DNA from: Thecaphora thlaspeos
Lineage: Eukaryota > Basidiomycota > Ustilaginomycetes > Urocystidales > Glomosporiaceae
Length of the DNA stretch: 64,000 nt
NCBI GenBank assembly: GCA_900291925.1
Contig: UWYS01000014.1
Coordinates: 434,001-498,000 of the forward strand
Reading direction: 5' to 3'
How positions within the stretch are numbered: position 1 is the stretch's first letter; each line of letters begins with the position of its first letter. Of the stretch, positions 49,726-60,546 are shown piece after piece. The position numbers and the translations under genes were made by a program. The notes beneath the pieces were generated by a model that saw only the letters and a list, made by a program, of their open reading frames with translations, had not been told where the DNA came from and did not search any database.

Positions 49726-51531
49726 TCAGGGACCGAAGAGGTTGGTCCATAGGTTAGGCCCCTGTTGTTCCTGCGAAATGTCAATGTCCTCCCTCCAGAG
49801 CGGGCTGATGGAGCCAGCAGTCTTGGACGCGACCGACAATTTGGTGAGGTCGCTGCCGCCCTTGCTGTAGTCATCGAACCGTTGAAAGACGACGTCCAGT
49901 CCCGCCGACGACGGGGCGAGATACGGTGCAGGCGCGTCCGAATAGTCATCGACGCCGTAGCTGAAGCTGGGGTAGGAGGTGCTGCTGCTGCCGCTGAGGC
50001 CGGGGAAGCCACCGCCGCTGACCACGTCCTCCTCCTCGATCGAGTCGACACCGTCCACGGCCAGCCGAGCGAGGCTGAGACGCAGGCTAGCAGGCGTCGA
50101 CGACGAGGCGGTGGTGGTGGTGGTGTCGATGGAGCCGTCAGAGGCCGAAGGCGAGAGCAGGGACGGTAGGTTGAGCAGGCTCATGGCCTGACGGCCAGCG
50201 CGTGCACGGAGGCTAAGGCTAGGCTCCGAGCTGCTGAACCAGGTGGACAGGCTATTGACCGAGTTGCTGCGGCTCGACCTGGCCGAGAGCATCTCTTGCC
50301 TCTTTAAGCGTATAAGCCGCGCTTCACGGCAGAGATCCTTGGGAGTCGTCGAGACGCGCCTGGCAGGCTGCTTCCGGCGAAGAGAAGGGGAGGTAGAGCC
50401 GCTGCCGGCGGCATCGGAGGCCTCGTCGTCGTCGCGGTCGGCGGTGAGAAGTTCGAGCGAGCTGGTGCCAAACTCGAGCATGGCCTCGGCGAGGCGTAGG
50501 ATGGGGTGACCGGCATAACTCCTGATCTCTGCGGAACGGTCGTGGTCCGAGTCGTCGCTGTCCGTTTCGGGAGAGTAGTCGGAGGTCGAGATCTTGAGCT
50601 CGGCGTCGTGCTTGGGCTGCAGAGGATACGCTGCCGACGAGGTCGAGGCCGAAGCCTCGCGAGTATAGCTCCTTTTCCTGGCGTTCCGCAAGCGAATGAT
50701 CTCGGCAGCAAGCTGGCCTTCAGGGTCCGCGTCGCCGGCATCGTTGTGGCAGGAGCCGTCAGACTCGGAGCACTCAATCACGGTTGGACGAGCAACTACA
50801 TCAGGCGATACGCGACGATCGGCGGAGGCCAGAGGGGATGAAGAGCTGAGCGAGACGGTGGATGGCGAAGCCGACGACGATGACGAAGCTGCGAGGCACA
50901 GGATGGAGGGTTCGCGTCTAGTGGAAGGGTTCGTGGTCGTGGTGACAACATCCCGAAGGTTGCTGGGACCTGCCGTGCTGGCGTCGAAGATGCCGACGGG
51001 GTAGGCTAGGGGCGACAAGGTGCAAAGGTCGGGCTGCGCCAGGCGGAGAGGCTGGGCCGTGTTGATTGAGAGAGGCTGGGCGGGCATTAGCCTGGGCTCA
51101 GGTGCCGAGGCGGAGCGGTCGTGACGGACATTGCTACGCTTTGTGGTGATGGCCAGCGAGAGTGGGGCGGTCCTGACCTTTGCTGAGGGCGTCTGCCCGA
51201 GGCGAGAGGGAGCTTCGGCGAGGAGCGGTGCAGTCGAGCTCCTGGCGCGCGAGTGCTTCACAACGGGCGACGACACTGGCGTGCGAGCCTCGGTGCGGTC
51301 GTCGTCATCGCTGCTCAGGTCGTAGTTGTCGTCATCGTCTGACTGAATTCTGTGGAACCAGCGAGAGTCCCAGCCCTGGAGGTCGTCGAGCTTGGCGCTG
51401 CTGAGCTTGTGACGCTGCTGTAGCTGGGCCACGCCGAGGTCCTCGGACGCGACCCTGGCGAGGAAGTGAGTGCTGGCAAAGACTGGGTCATCGAAGCAGG
51501 CCGGCATGCCGGAGTAGCTGTGGTTGATCAT
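49726..51531 (-). CDS. Serine-rich protein of unknown function
   Basis: Single open frame of 601 residues from MINHSYSGMPACFDDPVFAS to NLWTNLFGP, with the G/C-biased third positions of genuine genes here. No domain is recognised. It is dominated by Ser/Thr/Asp-rich low-complexity tracts (DDDDNYDLSSDDDDR, SSSSSASPSTVSLSSSS, DTTTTTASSSTPAS). Islands of ordered-looking sequence remain: an N-terminal segment FASTHFLARVASEDLGVAQL, GHPILRLAEAMLEFGTSSLE, and LCREARLIRLKRQEML. RRVSTTP and similar spots could be phosphosites. A possible 5'-UTR intron boundary (CAG) lies just before the start. Probably a regulatory or scaffold protein of intrinsic disorder; that is inference only. Confidence 0.62.
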   Translation of the reverse strand: MINHSYSGMPACFDDPVFASTHFLARVASEDLGVAQLQQRHKLSSAKLDDLQGWDSRWFHRIQSDDDDNYDLSSDDDDRTEARTPVSSPVVKHSRARSSTAPLLAEAPSRLGQTPSAKVRTAPLSLAITTKRSNVRHDRSASAPEPRLMPAQPLSINTAQPLRLAQPDLCTLSPLAYPVGIFDASTAGPSNLRDVVTTTTNPSTRREPSILCLAASSSSSASPSTVSLSSSSPLASADRRVSPDVVARPTVIECSESDGSCHNDAGDADPEGQLAAEIIRLRNARKRSYTREASASTSSAAYPLQPKHDAELKISTSDYSPETDSDDSDHDRSAEIRSYAGHPILRLAEAMLEFGTSSLELLTADRDDDEASDAAGSGSTSPSLRRKQPARRVSTTPKDLCREARLIRLKRQEMLSARSSRSNSVNSLSTWFSSSEPSLSLRARAGRQAMSLLNLPSLLSPSASDGSIDTTTTTASSSTPASLRLSLARLAVDGVDSIEEEDVVSGGGFPGLSGSSSTSYPSFSYGVDDYSDAPAPYLAPSSAGLDVVFQRFDDYSKGGSDLTKLSVASKTAGSISPLWREDIDISQEQQGPNLWTNLFGP

Positions 51532-54500
51532 CTCTGAATGGTTTTATCGTCGCGGGGGGAGAGGTCAGACGTCAGTCGAGCGTTGCGGGGTAGGCGAAAT
51601 GACACAGTGAGGAGAAAGATGCGCCGTTTCGGGCTAGTGTAATGTCGTCGCTGGCGGGGGAAAGGTGGCCGTTGTAGTCGTCGGTCGGTCAAGCCTGACG
51701 ATGAAGGTGGTTGTTGTGGCGGTGGTAGTTGTGATGAAAGGAGAAGCTGCGAAGTCGGGAGAGGAGTACAGTAGGCTAGGCAGTCTCTGCTGTCTCTGAT
51801 GAGAGGGAGAGAAGGCCAAGGGTGGACCGAGGTTGGTTTTATCTGAAGAGAGGTGGCGAGCTCAAACCCAGCCAGCGCAGCCCATCTCGTCCTCGGCCCG
51901 GTTCGTGGAGGGTCAGTCAGCGAGCCAGTCAGCGAGCCACGGGCAGTCGGGCAGAGGCAGCGTGATGCGGGCCCCCGGGGGCGAGGCAAAGGACCAGCGA
52001 CGTGAGGGGAAAATCGGGGGTGGGGGAGGAGAAGTCGGAGCTCGAAAATGAGAAATTAGCGCCGCGCTGTCGTCGTCGCCGCCTGAAACGGCAAGAAGGC
52101 AGGACAGCGGACAGCAGACCAGAGACCAGCAGTCAGCAGGCAGCTAGGCAGCTAGGCAGGCTTCGGCCAGGGGGAACGTCCAGAGGGACTGCCTATACGA
52201 CTCTAGGCGAGACGGGACGAGGCGAGGCGAAGAGGCGAAGAGGCGAAGAGGCGAAGAGGCCGTCCGGCAAGGGAGGCGACGGAGCGGAGACCGGCCGTGC
52301 TGACTTGGGCAAGGTGAGACGGGGCCCAAGGGTCGGCGCGCCAGCAGGCGGGTTCGAAGACAGGCGCTGCAAGGCAGGGGGCCCCCTTCGGCGCTTCCCG
52401 CCCGTCGAACCCTTTCGACGACGACTCAGCGGCGCCCGCCTTGGCCAGGGCCACACAGAGGCAGCCTCTTCGCTACATATGTAGGCCCTGGCAGATAAAT
52501 TTCCCATCGTCGCTTAAGCGAGCGGCGCATCCGTAAATTCCATGCTACACGCCAACGGAAGCGTGGGTCCATCTGGCCATCTTTAGTCGCTACTTACCCT
52601 TGGGACTCTACAGTAGCACGGACCCCGAATGCCGGGCAGTTGTCCAAAGGGTCGAAGTACGTGCGACAGATTGAAGACAAGTGCCTGTGCAGTGTGGCCC
52701 CCCACCGCCTTCTGTATGTATATACTGTACACCTATGCGTGACACCGTGCTTACCTATTCCTGGCCTCCTGGCCACCGCAGAGAGAGAGCAGCTTTACGA
52801 CTCATCCCTCTCTTGGATCTTGGTCTGTGTCGACTCGTTGAAGTCCACCATGAGCCCGCTTTTTACTCTGCAAGGGTCGAGAGACGAGGGGCTTGATCTA
52901 GAAGAGCCTGAAGATCATATCTCTGACGTACATACGGTATGCTACTGCTGTATCTGGGCCAAGGAAAGACGTTGGCAAACGACACAGCCCTTCGAGATTG
53001 TCGGGACGCAAAGTGCTCTACCTCCGTCCCTCTGGCTGTGAGAAAGCACAGGTGGAAGGACGACGGCGTTTGGTAGGGCGAGGATGTGCGCTGTCTGGCG
53101 GGATGGGCTTGACAAAGGACGAACAGACGGGCAGGAGGCCACAGCCACGGTCTCGCAGCCTGTCGTTTGAGCGAGCGGCCGGATCTTGGTCGAGGGATGA
53201 GCGACTCTTTGACAGATTCGAGCAGCACGGCACACCTTCTGCTCGTCGTCTGCAGCCAAGCCCCCGACGCCAGGTCATCCCCCTGGTACTTGCATACAGT
53301 AAGTACACAACGTGGAGTGTCTCGAGCATAGCTGAACACCATACAGTACATGGAGTGGTTTAAGATTTGAGCAGGGCCTCCTCGTCATGGATATCTGTTG
53401 CAGGGCTACCGTACGAACAGGGGACTCTTGTTTTCTGTTCCTGGAACCGTACTCTGTATGTACATATGTGACGTTTGAGGAGGAGCTTGAAGGAGGATTT
53501 CGAACCGACGGCGACTCGTCAAGAGCGTCGCAAACTGCCAACCTTTTTGCCCCTATCACACCTCAGGGGGGCTTGGACGAGGGTTTGTTACTGTACTGTA
53601 CTTAAGTGAATATCACTAACTATGTAACTACTCACTCCTTCTAGCCAGGGAGGCTTCCTGCCGTGCTGTTGCTCTTTCAGGACGCAGGGTGCCCAGAACG
53701 TCTTCTGAGGTCTTGCTGGGCTCTACGTACATATGCCACGCTTCGAGGTGCCAAGGAAGTCCTGGCTGCACGAGGCAGCCCGACGTTTGTCTCGTTCGTT
53801 CAAGGTCGTCGAGGAGGCTTGTGTGCATATCGCCGACGTGAAGAGGACAAAAAATCCAGCGCGGACGACCCCTCACCCGATTGGGCCCCGGCCTTTGTCG
53901 CCGCAGCAGCTCGAAACCGCATCTCTGCTGTTGTTTCCCATGGCCGCGGTGTGTTGCTGGACGACAGGTGGGTCCAAATATGTAAAGATCCCGCTCGAGG
54001 CACTGAGCGCCTGATCGACCTGCTGGTTTGGGCTCATGGAAATAGGCTTGTTCAATGTGGCCAGAACGACAGCGCACGAGACTTGCCCTGGTACTGAATC
54101 TATGTACAATTATCAGCGGTGTCGATGTGATGGCGACATTTGAGTACAACTTACTGGACAAAAGGGAAGAAATCGAAAAGGATGGCCAACCCGTTAGGGA
54201 AGCACCCTCGTCTCTGCCTGCCTGTTGTGAGCTCTCGCTCTCGCTCTCGCCCTGCCGCTCTAGTCACCTCCTGCGTGCAGCAAACTGCCCGGAAACAGGC
54301 GGCATCCGCTGCGTACTGTACAGATCCTGCACGGGCGGAATCTCTTCGACATGAGGGCCCCTTGCGACATGATTCCCAAGTTTCGGAAAAAAGGGCATCC
54401 GCCTTTGGTGACGAGCCCTTGTCCGTTCCGAGCCTCTTGCCTACCACTGTATCCCCTTTGTCCTTCAGTCCTTCAGTCCTTCAGTCCATCATACACCTAA

Positions 54501-57500
54501 CTATACTCTTCACGACAGTCACGAGCTCTGTGCCAGCATCGACACGGCCGCACCGCGGTCTGCCTCCAGAACCAAAGGAGCGTCACCAAGCATCGTCTAG
54601 AGGGAGGAATCTCTGGTCGCAAGGGCAGGCTTGCGATGAGGAAAGGAGGTCTAGGCTTCGTTAAGAGGTGGCAAGCGCATGGTCGCCAAGTAGGCGGGGC
54701 GTGCTCGTCGTCGTCGTGTACTCTGTATGTATGGAAACCATTGATCGGACTAGGAAATCCTCGCATGGTCTGGAACTGACAACGTTTAAAATATCAGAAC
54801 AAGAATAATGAATATAATGGCATCTTGGCGTTTCAGGGAGGGAAGCGAGCAATTAACGCCACCACGTTTTGTGGCACAAGGCTCGGCGACGGCGACGGTG
54901 TTCTCGAGGCGGAGCGAGGACGATATCGATGGTGGTCCCATTCGGAGGTGAGCCAGTCAAAGAAACTAAGAGGCCAAAAGCTGTGCCGACACGCTCAACC
55001 TACATAGCGTGCGCGCCTTGACTGCCCCATACGATCGCAGCGATAAGGCCCTCAGCGCTGCCCTCGCCTGAGCCAACGCTTCGTAAAGCCCTCCACCCAG
55101 CGCACACTGTGACTTCCTGCAAAACTCGGCTTTGGCCGAGCGAAGACAACGCCGTATCGACGCCTGCCAGAGACGCTGAACAACACCTCTGTATGTACAG
55201 CACCCGAGAGAAAAGCAGGCGTCATTCTCGTTCGTGTCACAGGCAGCGGCGCTAGGCGCGGTCGGCTGGCCCTGCTCATTCTAGCTCTGTCCCCATCCCC
55301 CCCTCGAAGGCCAACTTGGAACAAGCCTCCAGCCTTGCTCTGGCTACGGCGACAAGCGACTTCAAACCTCCTGCAGCTAGTGTACAGTACTGTACAAAGC
55401 AGAGGCCCGAGCGCGGCCGCTGCACTCCTCAACATCGTCGCGCTAAGACTGCTACCTACCCATCGTCATCTTAATCCAATCGCAGATGAGATGGGAAGAC
55501 GGCGTGACTCGCACAGGATGGGGTCGATCTGTGTACAGATGCATGCACTTTCGTGTGAGCAAGAGGCAATGCCATGCTGCGGTCATACTCTAAGTCTACA
55601 GTAGGTACTGTATCGTTCAATGGGAGCAACGGGAAGCCAAAAATTCCACAGTGCTGCGACTCGTAGGCGGCTGGCTGGTGGCGGTCGGGGTGGTTTTGGC
55701 TGGCAGGACGTGGCCACCTTGCATGGGGACCTCTTGCAGCATGCCCCACCTCACGGGCAAGCGTCACGAGTCTTTCGACCATAAGGTCCGGCAAGTCTCA
55801 ACCGACGGGCCAAGCGCAAGTTCCGGCGCTATGTCAGCAACTGTGGTGGTGGTCTGTATGTAAGTACTTACATACTGTACACAACAACGTCGCTGCCCGT
55901 GGCCTAGAGTGTAGTTAACTAGTGTGGTGAAGGGCCGTCATATTTTACCCCGCAACGCCAACATTCTCTGCTTACAACCGGGCCCAGGATCCTCGAAGGC
56001 TCCTTACATTCTCCTTTACGCGGTCTCGCCAGAGTCCCATATCTTTGACGTGATCAGCGGCGAGGAGGGAGGGGAACGGATCACCATGACTAGCTCAAGG
56101 ACAGGTCGTCCTGCTGTCGCTCCCGTCCCGAGGCAAAGGGAGACGAGGGAGCAGCTTGTTTGGTCTCGTTTGTCGGATGACTAGTCCGAATACTACATAT
56201 GTTTCTACAAAAGCAGCCCTCGCTCCCGCCAACATCATCCCGCGCCATGTCCGCTACTCCACAGGGGCTGGACCATAGTCCAGCGGACCTGAACCTCCGC
56301 GCCAGCCGCTCTCTCAAACGGACTACGTGAGCCACAAACCCACCATCGGGACGAGTCATCTACTCCGGACACGTCTCGACTCCCGCGTCGAAGAGCAGTC
56401 ACGGCGCCCGACACTTGAGCTGCGACGGATTTCGACCCCGTCTCCGCAGCGTTGCACGTCGGACGGCAAGCGGAGATCGGGGTCGGAGGTACACGATTCG
56501 ACACCGCTTAGAACCTCGACGTCGCTCAAAAATCTCTACCGCCCTGGGAAAGCGGGAGTGGAAGCGACACTTTAGGCGGGCTTGGCTTGCTTCAACGCGA
56601 CCACGGCGAGGTGAGCGCTAAGTTACATAGCTTCACGGTGTGCTTGTTCCAGGAGTCACGAGGCGCTGCGGTGCCGAAGGACGCAGCCGCGATCCCTCGA
56701 CGTTGTCCTTCCCGGCCGTCTGGCCCACCCTACCGACCAGGCCGGGAAGCGTGTTGCTGCGGCGGGAAGAGTGCGCGAGCGGCATGGACTGCTAACAAGC
56801 CAGAGCAACGGCCCTGCTTCTAGGTGAGTTGATGGACCTGCCTACGTAGATACGGGCCTACAGCTGGAGTGGTCCCGTCCAGAACAACATGGATGCTAGA
56901 TGACCATGCCGAACAACTTGCGTGTGGGCTTCCCGAGTGACATCGAACTCAGTTGCAGGGATCCCGTTTGGATCGCATCCGACTTTGCTCGCCGACCTAG
57001 CCTGTGCCACCAACATACTTACATACATACATGATACACTGCTCCGCACGCGCTGTGCCAAAGCGCATCGAAAGTGGCGTGAGGACACGCTCCATCGCGC
57101 AGCATGCTCCCAGGACAAAGCAACTGTTGCGGGCGCTTTGCACAGAAATCACAATCGCTTGGCCTGGCAGAGGCAACAAAGGACGGCGCTAAACGCCTTC
57201 CGGCCAGATCGGCCTGTGCGACCACCACGCCAAGGGACCGTATCGATCTTGGTGTCTGTGTTGAGCGGATCGTCTTCTTCCGGCCCCGTCCCTTTGTCGA
57301 ATGAACGACAAGGTGCGCCGAGCGAAGTCGACGCTCCCGCGCCCTCCGGCATCTCCACCCGTATCTCCGTTGGAACTCCATCGACCATCAAGACCTCAAG
57401 ATAGGACCCTGATTGCGTTGTCCAGACATGTCGCCGCTTAGCGGTCGCTGCATCGAACAGGCGTCGAGAGCTAGCACAAACTGCTGCTGCTGCTTCGCCT

Positions 57501-58433
57501 GGCAGCACGCCTTCAACCCACCTTGCTCAGGAGCTTGCAGCATCGGCTGGCGTGGATGGGTGTGGTGTGCTACGTACTTAGCATGAGACGCCGCAACAGG
57601 GCATGACGAGCTTTGCGCTGTGGCGGTGCAGGTCGCCAAGCTTGAAGCTAGGTCTCCGCGCCATGACGGCATCGAAGGCGGGCTAACTGAGATACATTCG
57701 AGACCAACACCGAGTGCTCGCACCTGGGTGCTTCCCGCCTCTCGTTCCTATGGCCAGGCGCAATTCGGTAAGTACAGCCACCAGGTACTTACTTGGCATG
57801 TACAGGGCCGGCACGATATCTTCGATGCGATGCCTTGCGTTGCGGTGCGATGCTCGACGACAAGCCGCCATGGGCGTTGGACTTGCTTGCGTTGCCATAG
57901 ATGGCGCCATCGCGAGCGCGTGGTGGAGGATCGAGTGGGCTCGAGCGGATCGCACCAGCGGTGGTGACGACGGAAGGACGGAGGAGACGTGGGCTGGAGC
58001 GTGCTTCTGTTACCGAGGTCTCCAGGCGTTCTTTGTCAAGCTTCCCGGGGAAGGCGGGTCGCCAATAATCAACGTCGTCCCTGGAACGCTCGCTCGCTTT
58101 GAGCTCGACAAAGAGGCGAAGCGTTGCCGATGACGGTGTGGCGGGCTTGGGGTTGTTTGGCGCCATATCGTGCGAGACGAGCTCGAGGAGCGGGTGCAAA
58201 TCGGGACAATTTTGCTGATCAGAGTAATCGGAAGCCGCCGCGAGCAGGGAAAAGCGCTTGACCAAAGGCGACGCTCAACGCCATCTCCCATTCCCCGTCC
58301 AGCGTGGACGCTGAGTCCTCCTCTACTCTTCTTCACCTCACATGACTGAGCCTCGCGGCGCCTGTCTTGCAACACCCATCCCCTTCTCGACCTAGGGCTC
58401 CGTAACACCCATTCGGGCGTCGCGATCTCCACC
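51532..58433. other. 6.9-kb region without a supportable gene
   Basis: By far the largest gap in the window. Frames up to about 158 codons exist on both strands, but none shows third-position bias, splice architecture or family motifs. The left part (51.9-52.5 kb) is GC-rich with minisatellites. From 52.5 to 58 kb composition is nearer balanced, and the words TACTGTA/TACAGTA and related GTAAGTAC/GTATGTAC recur (51767, 52609, 52723, 53295, 53342, 53589, 53594, 54314, 55383, 55388, 55597, 55606, 55873). A CTTCAGTC repeat lies at about 54460-54490. No transposon ends found. Confidence 0.6.
52224..52260. repeat. 8-bp tandem repeat GAGGCGAA
   Basis: Four full copies (52224-52255) plus a partial fifth, in the GC-rich left part of the gene-free region. 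Confidence 0.85.
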
Positions 58434-60305
58434 ATGGCCGCCTCCCGCCTTGGTCCGTCCTGCTGTCACCTCTTCCAGCAGGAGCTGCTCGGCAACGCCT
58501 CGCTCCCCTCAAAGACCCTCGCTCGTATCGGTCACAGCAGGAGGCACGCCTCATCTGCCGCAGCAGCATCGGCATCATCAGCAGCGGCCGAGCTCGTAGA
58601 CGACCTCCCGCGCGAGCGCACATCGTTCTCGACCGTCTCCTGCTCCTACACGCCCTCTTCCACCCGGCGCACCTATGGCCAGCCGCTTCCACACTCCCAC
58701 CCCCATCTTTTTCCCCGCCGCGGACCTTTGGGCATGGAGGACCTCGTCGCCTACCCGGGTCAACAGGTTGGTCTGGACCTACTCGATCCGGGGCAGGATC
58801 TCGTCGCAACAGACCACCTCACCCCGGGTATCCCGGCCTCCGAGTACGAGTCCCGCCGTCGCAAGCTGATGGACCAGCTGCCGGACAACAGCATCGCCAT
58901 CCTGATGTCCGGCCGGATGAAGAGCATGTCCGGAGCCATCTTCTACAAGTTTCGCCAGGAGAGCAACTTCTGGTACCTCACCGGCTTCCAGGAACCCGAC
59001 TCGGCCGTCGTGTTGGAGAAGGACGCCAGCTCATCCAAGGGCTACAGGATGACGATGTACGTCCCGCCGCGCGACGACCACAACGAGACGTGGAACGGTC
59101 CCAGGACGGGCGCGGACGGTGCGACCGAGGTGTTCGGCGCCGATGAGGCGTACGAGATGGACCCGGCGACGCTGCTGACGCACCTCAAGCAGAAGCTGCC
59201 CAGCTACACGCACGTCTACGTCGACTCGCCAGCGCAGCCCAGCACGCCGCGGCGCAACTCTGGCTCGCGCGCCTCGTCGGCCGCCTCGAACGTGCTCAAC
59301 TACCTCGCCCCGCCCTCGACGAAGGGCTTCGACCTCTTCAGCAAGAAGAGCGACTTTGACCAGGTCGTCAAGCTGCTCGGCGATTCGCGCAAGTGCCACC
59401 CGCTGGCGCGCGAGGTCGAGCGGCTGCGCTTCAAGAAGAGCATCAACGAGCTGCGCGCCATGCGCAGGGCGGGGCGCATCAGCGGCGAGGCAATGGCCAA
59501 GGTGATGCGCTACGTCGAGCCGGGCCGGAGCGAGTCGCAGCTGCAGGCAGTGTTCGAGTACCACTGCGCCATCAAGGGCGCCCAACGGCCCGCCTACGTC
59601 CCCGTTGTCGCGGCGGGGAGCAACACCCTGACGATCCACTACATAAACAACGACTGCGTCGTGCAGGACTCGAACCTCGTCTGCATCGACGCCGGCTGCG
59701 AGCTGGACGGGTACGCGAGCGACATTACGCGCGCCTTTCCGACGTCTGCCGACGGACGCTTCACGGGCCCACAACGAGACCTCTACCAAGCCGTGCTCAA
59801 CGTGCTCAAGGGCTGTACGGCCCTAGCGACCGAAGACCAGTGCTACACGCTGGCTGACCTGCACCGCCGATCTGTCGAGATGCTACGCATCGAACTGAAA
59901 CAGATCGGCTTCCACCTGACAATGGGAACGCTCGAGCGCATCTTGTATCCACACTACATCGGTCACTGGCTCGGCATCGACCTGCACGACGTCGCGTCCG
60001 TCGAACGTAGCACCAAGCTGCAACAGGGCACCGTCGTCACCATCGAGCCGGGCGTCTACGTCCCATTCGACGATAGGTTCCCCAAAGACTTCCAAGGTAT
60101 AGGCATCCGCATCGAAGACGACATAGCAGTTGGAGAGAGGGACAAAGTCGTGCTCAGCGCAGAGGCGCCCAAGGAGATCGTCGATGTCGAGGCGGCTTGT
60201 GCGGCGTCGCTTGAGGCTGCAGAGAGGCAGCAGAGCAGTAGTCTCGGGACTCTACGTGAGGATCATCGTATGCAGCGTCAGCAGCAGCAACGGCAGCAGC
60301 AGTAG
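58434..60305 (+). CDS. ICP55: Mitochondrial intermediate-cleaving aminopeptidase Icp55 (X-Pro aminopeptidase, M24B)
   Basis: Single exon, 623 residues. The N-terminus (MAASRLGPSCCHLFQ, LARIGHSRRHASSAAAASAS) fits a mitochondrial presequence. The AMP_N domain starts HLTPGIPASEYESRRRKLMD, with SIAILMSGRMKSMSGAIFYK, RQESNFWYLTGFQEPDSAVV. The M24 pita-bread domain carries all five metal ligands in order: Asp in CIDAGCELDGY, Asp in ASDITRAFP, His in GHWLGIDLHD, Glu in VTIEPGVYVP, Glu in IGIRIEDD. Icp55 trims one residue from matrix proteins after processing peptidase and so stabilises them under the N-end rule. A Ser-rich insert (RRNSGSRASSAASN) separates the two domains, and the protein ends in a Gln/Arg tract. 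It is convergent with the GST-like gene. Confidence 0.93.
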   Translation: MAASRLGPSCCHLFQQELLGNASLPSKTLARIGHSRRHASSAAAASASSAAAELVDDLPRERTSFSTVSCSYTPSSTRRTYGQPLPHSHPHLFPRRGPLGMEDLVAYPGQQVGLDLLDPGQDLVATDHLTPGIPASEYESRRRKLMDQLPDNSIAILMSGRMKSMSGAIFYKFRQESNFWYLTGFQEPDSAVVLEKDASSSKGYRMTMYVPPRDDHNETWNGPRTGADGATEVFGADEAYEMDPATLLTHLKQKLPSYTHVYVDSPAQPSTPRRNSGSRASSAASNVLNYLAPPSTKGFDLFSKKSDFDQVVKLLGDSRKCHPLAREVERLRFKKSINELRAMRRAGRISGEAMAKVMRYVEPGRSESQLQAVFEYHCAIKGAQRPAYVPVVAAGSNTLTIHYINNDCVVQDSNLVCIDAGCELDGYASDITRAFPTSADGRFTGPQRDLYQAVLNVLKGCTALATEDQCYTLADLHRRSVEMLRIELKQIGFHLTMGTLERILYPHYIGHWLGIDLHDVASVERSTKLQQGTVVTIEPGVYVPFDDRFPKDFQGIGIRIEDDIAVGERDKVVLSAEAPKEIVDVEAACAASLEAAERQQSSSLGTLREDHRMQRQQQQRQQQ

Positions 60306-60546
60306 GATGGCGTGTCGTGGTCGGTGTAGAGAGCGCCAGGACAGAGAGGAAGGGAGGGATCGACATGGTGCAAGTAGTCTGGAATACCATGGACCGAGGA
60401 GCTTAGCTTTGTATCGCCCACCTCTTATTTGTATGTGTTCACAGTCCGTTGGTTTGTTCGGCCTTGTTCGTCGCCCTCCCCTTCCCTCTCGTCGCCTCCA
60501 GAGATGATAGCGAATACACACCTTGCACCCCTCCTTTCTCTCATCT

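Noticed and set aside
53663..54097. 144-codon frame in the gene-free region
   Set aside because: Third codon positions are unbiased, unlike every supported gene in the window.
57789..58265. 158-codon minus-strand frame divergent from ICP55
   Set aside because: Starts plausibly and ends near a GTAA donor-like word, but it has no third-position bias, no second exon and no recognisable motif.
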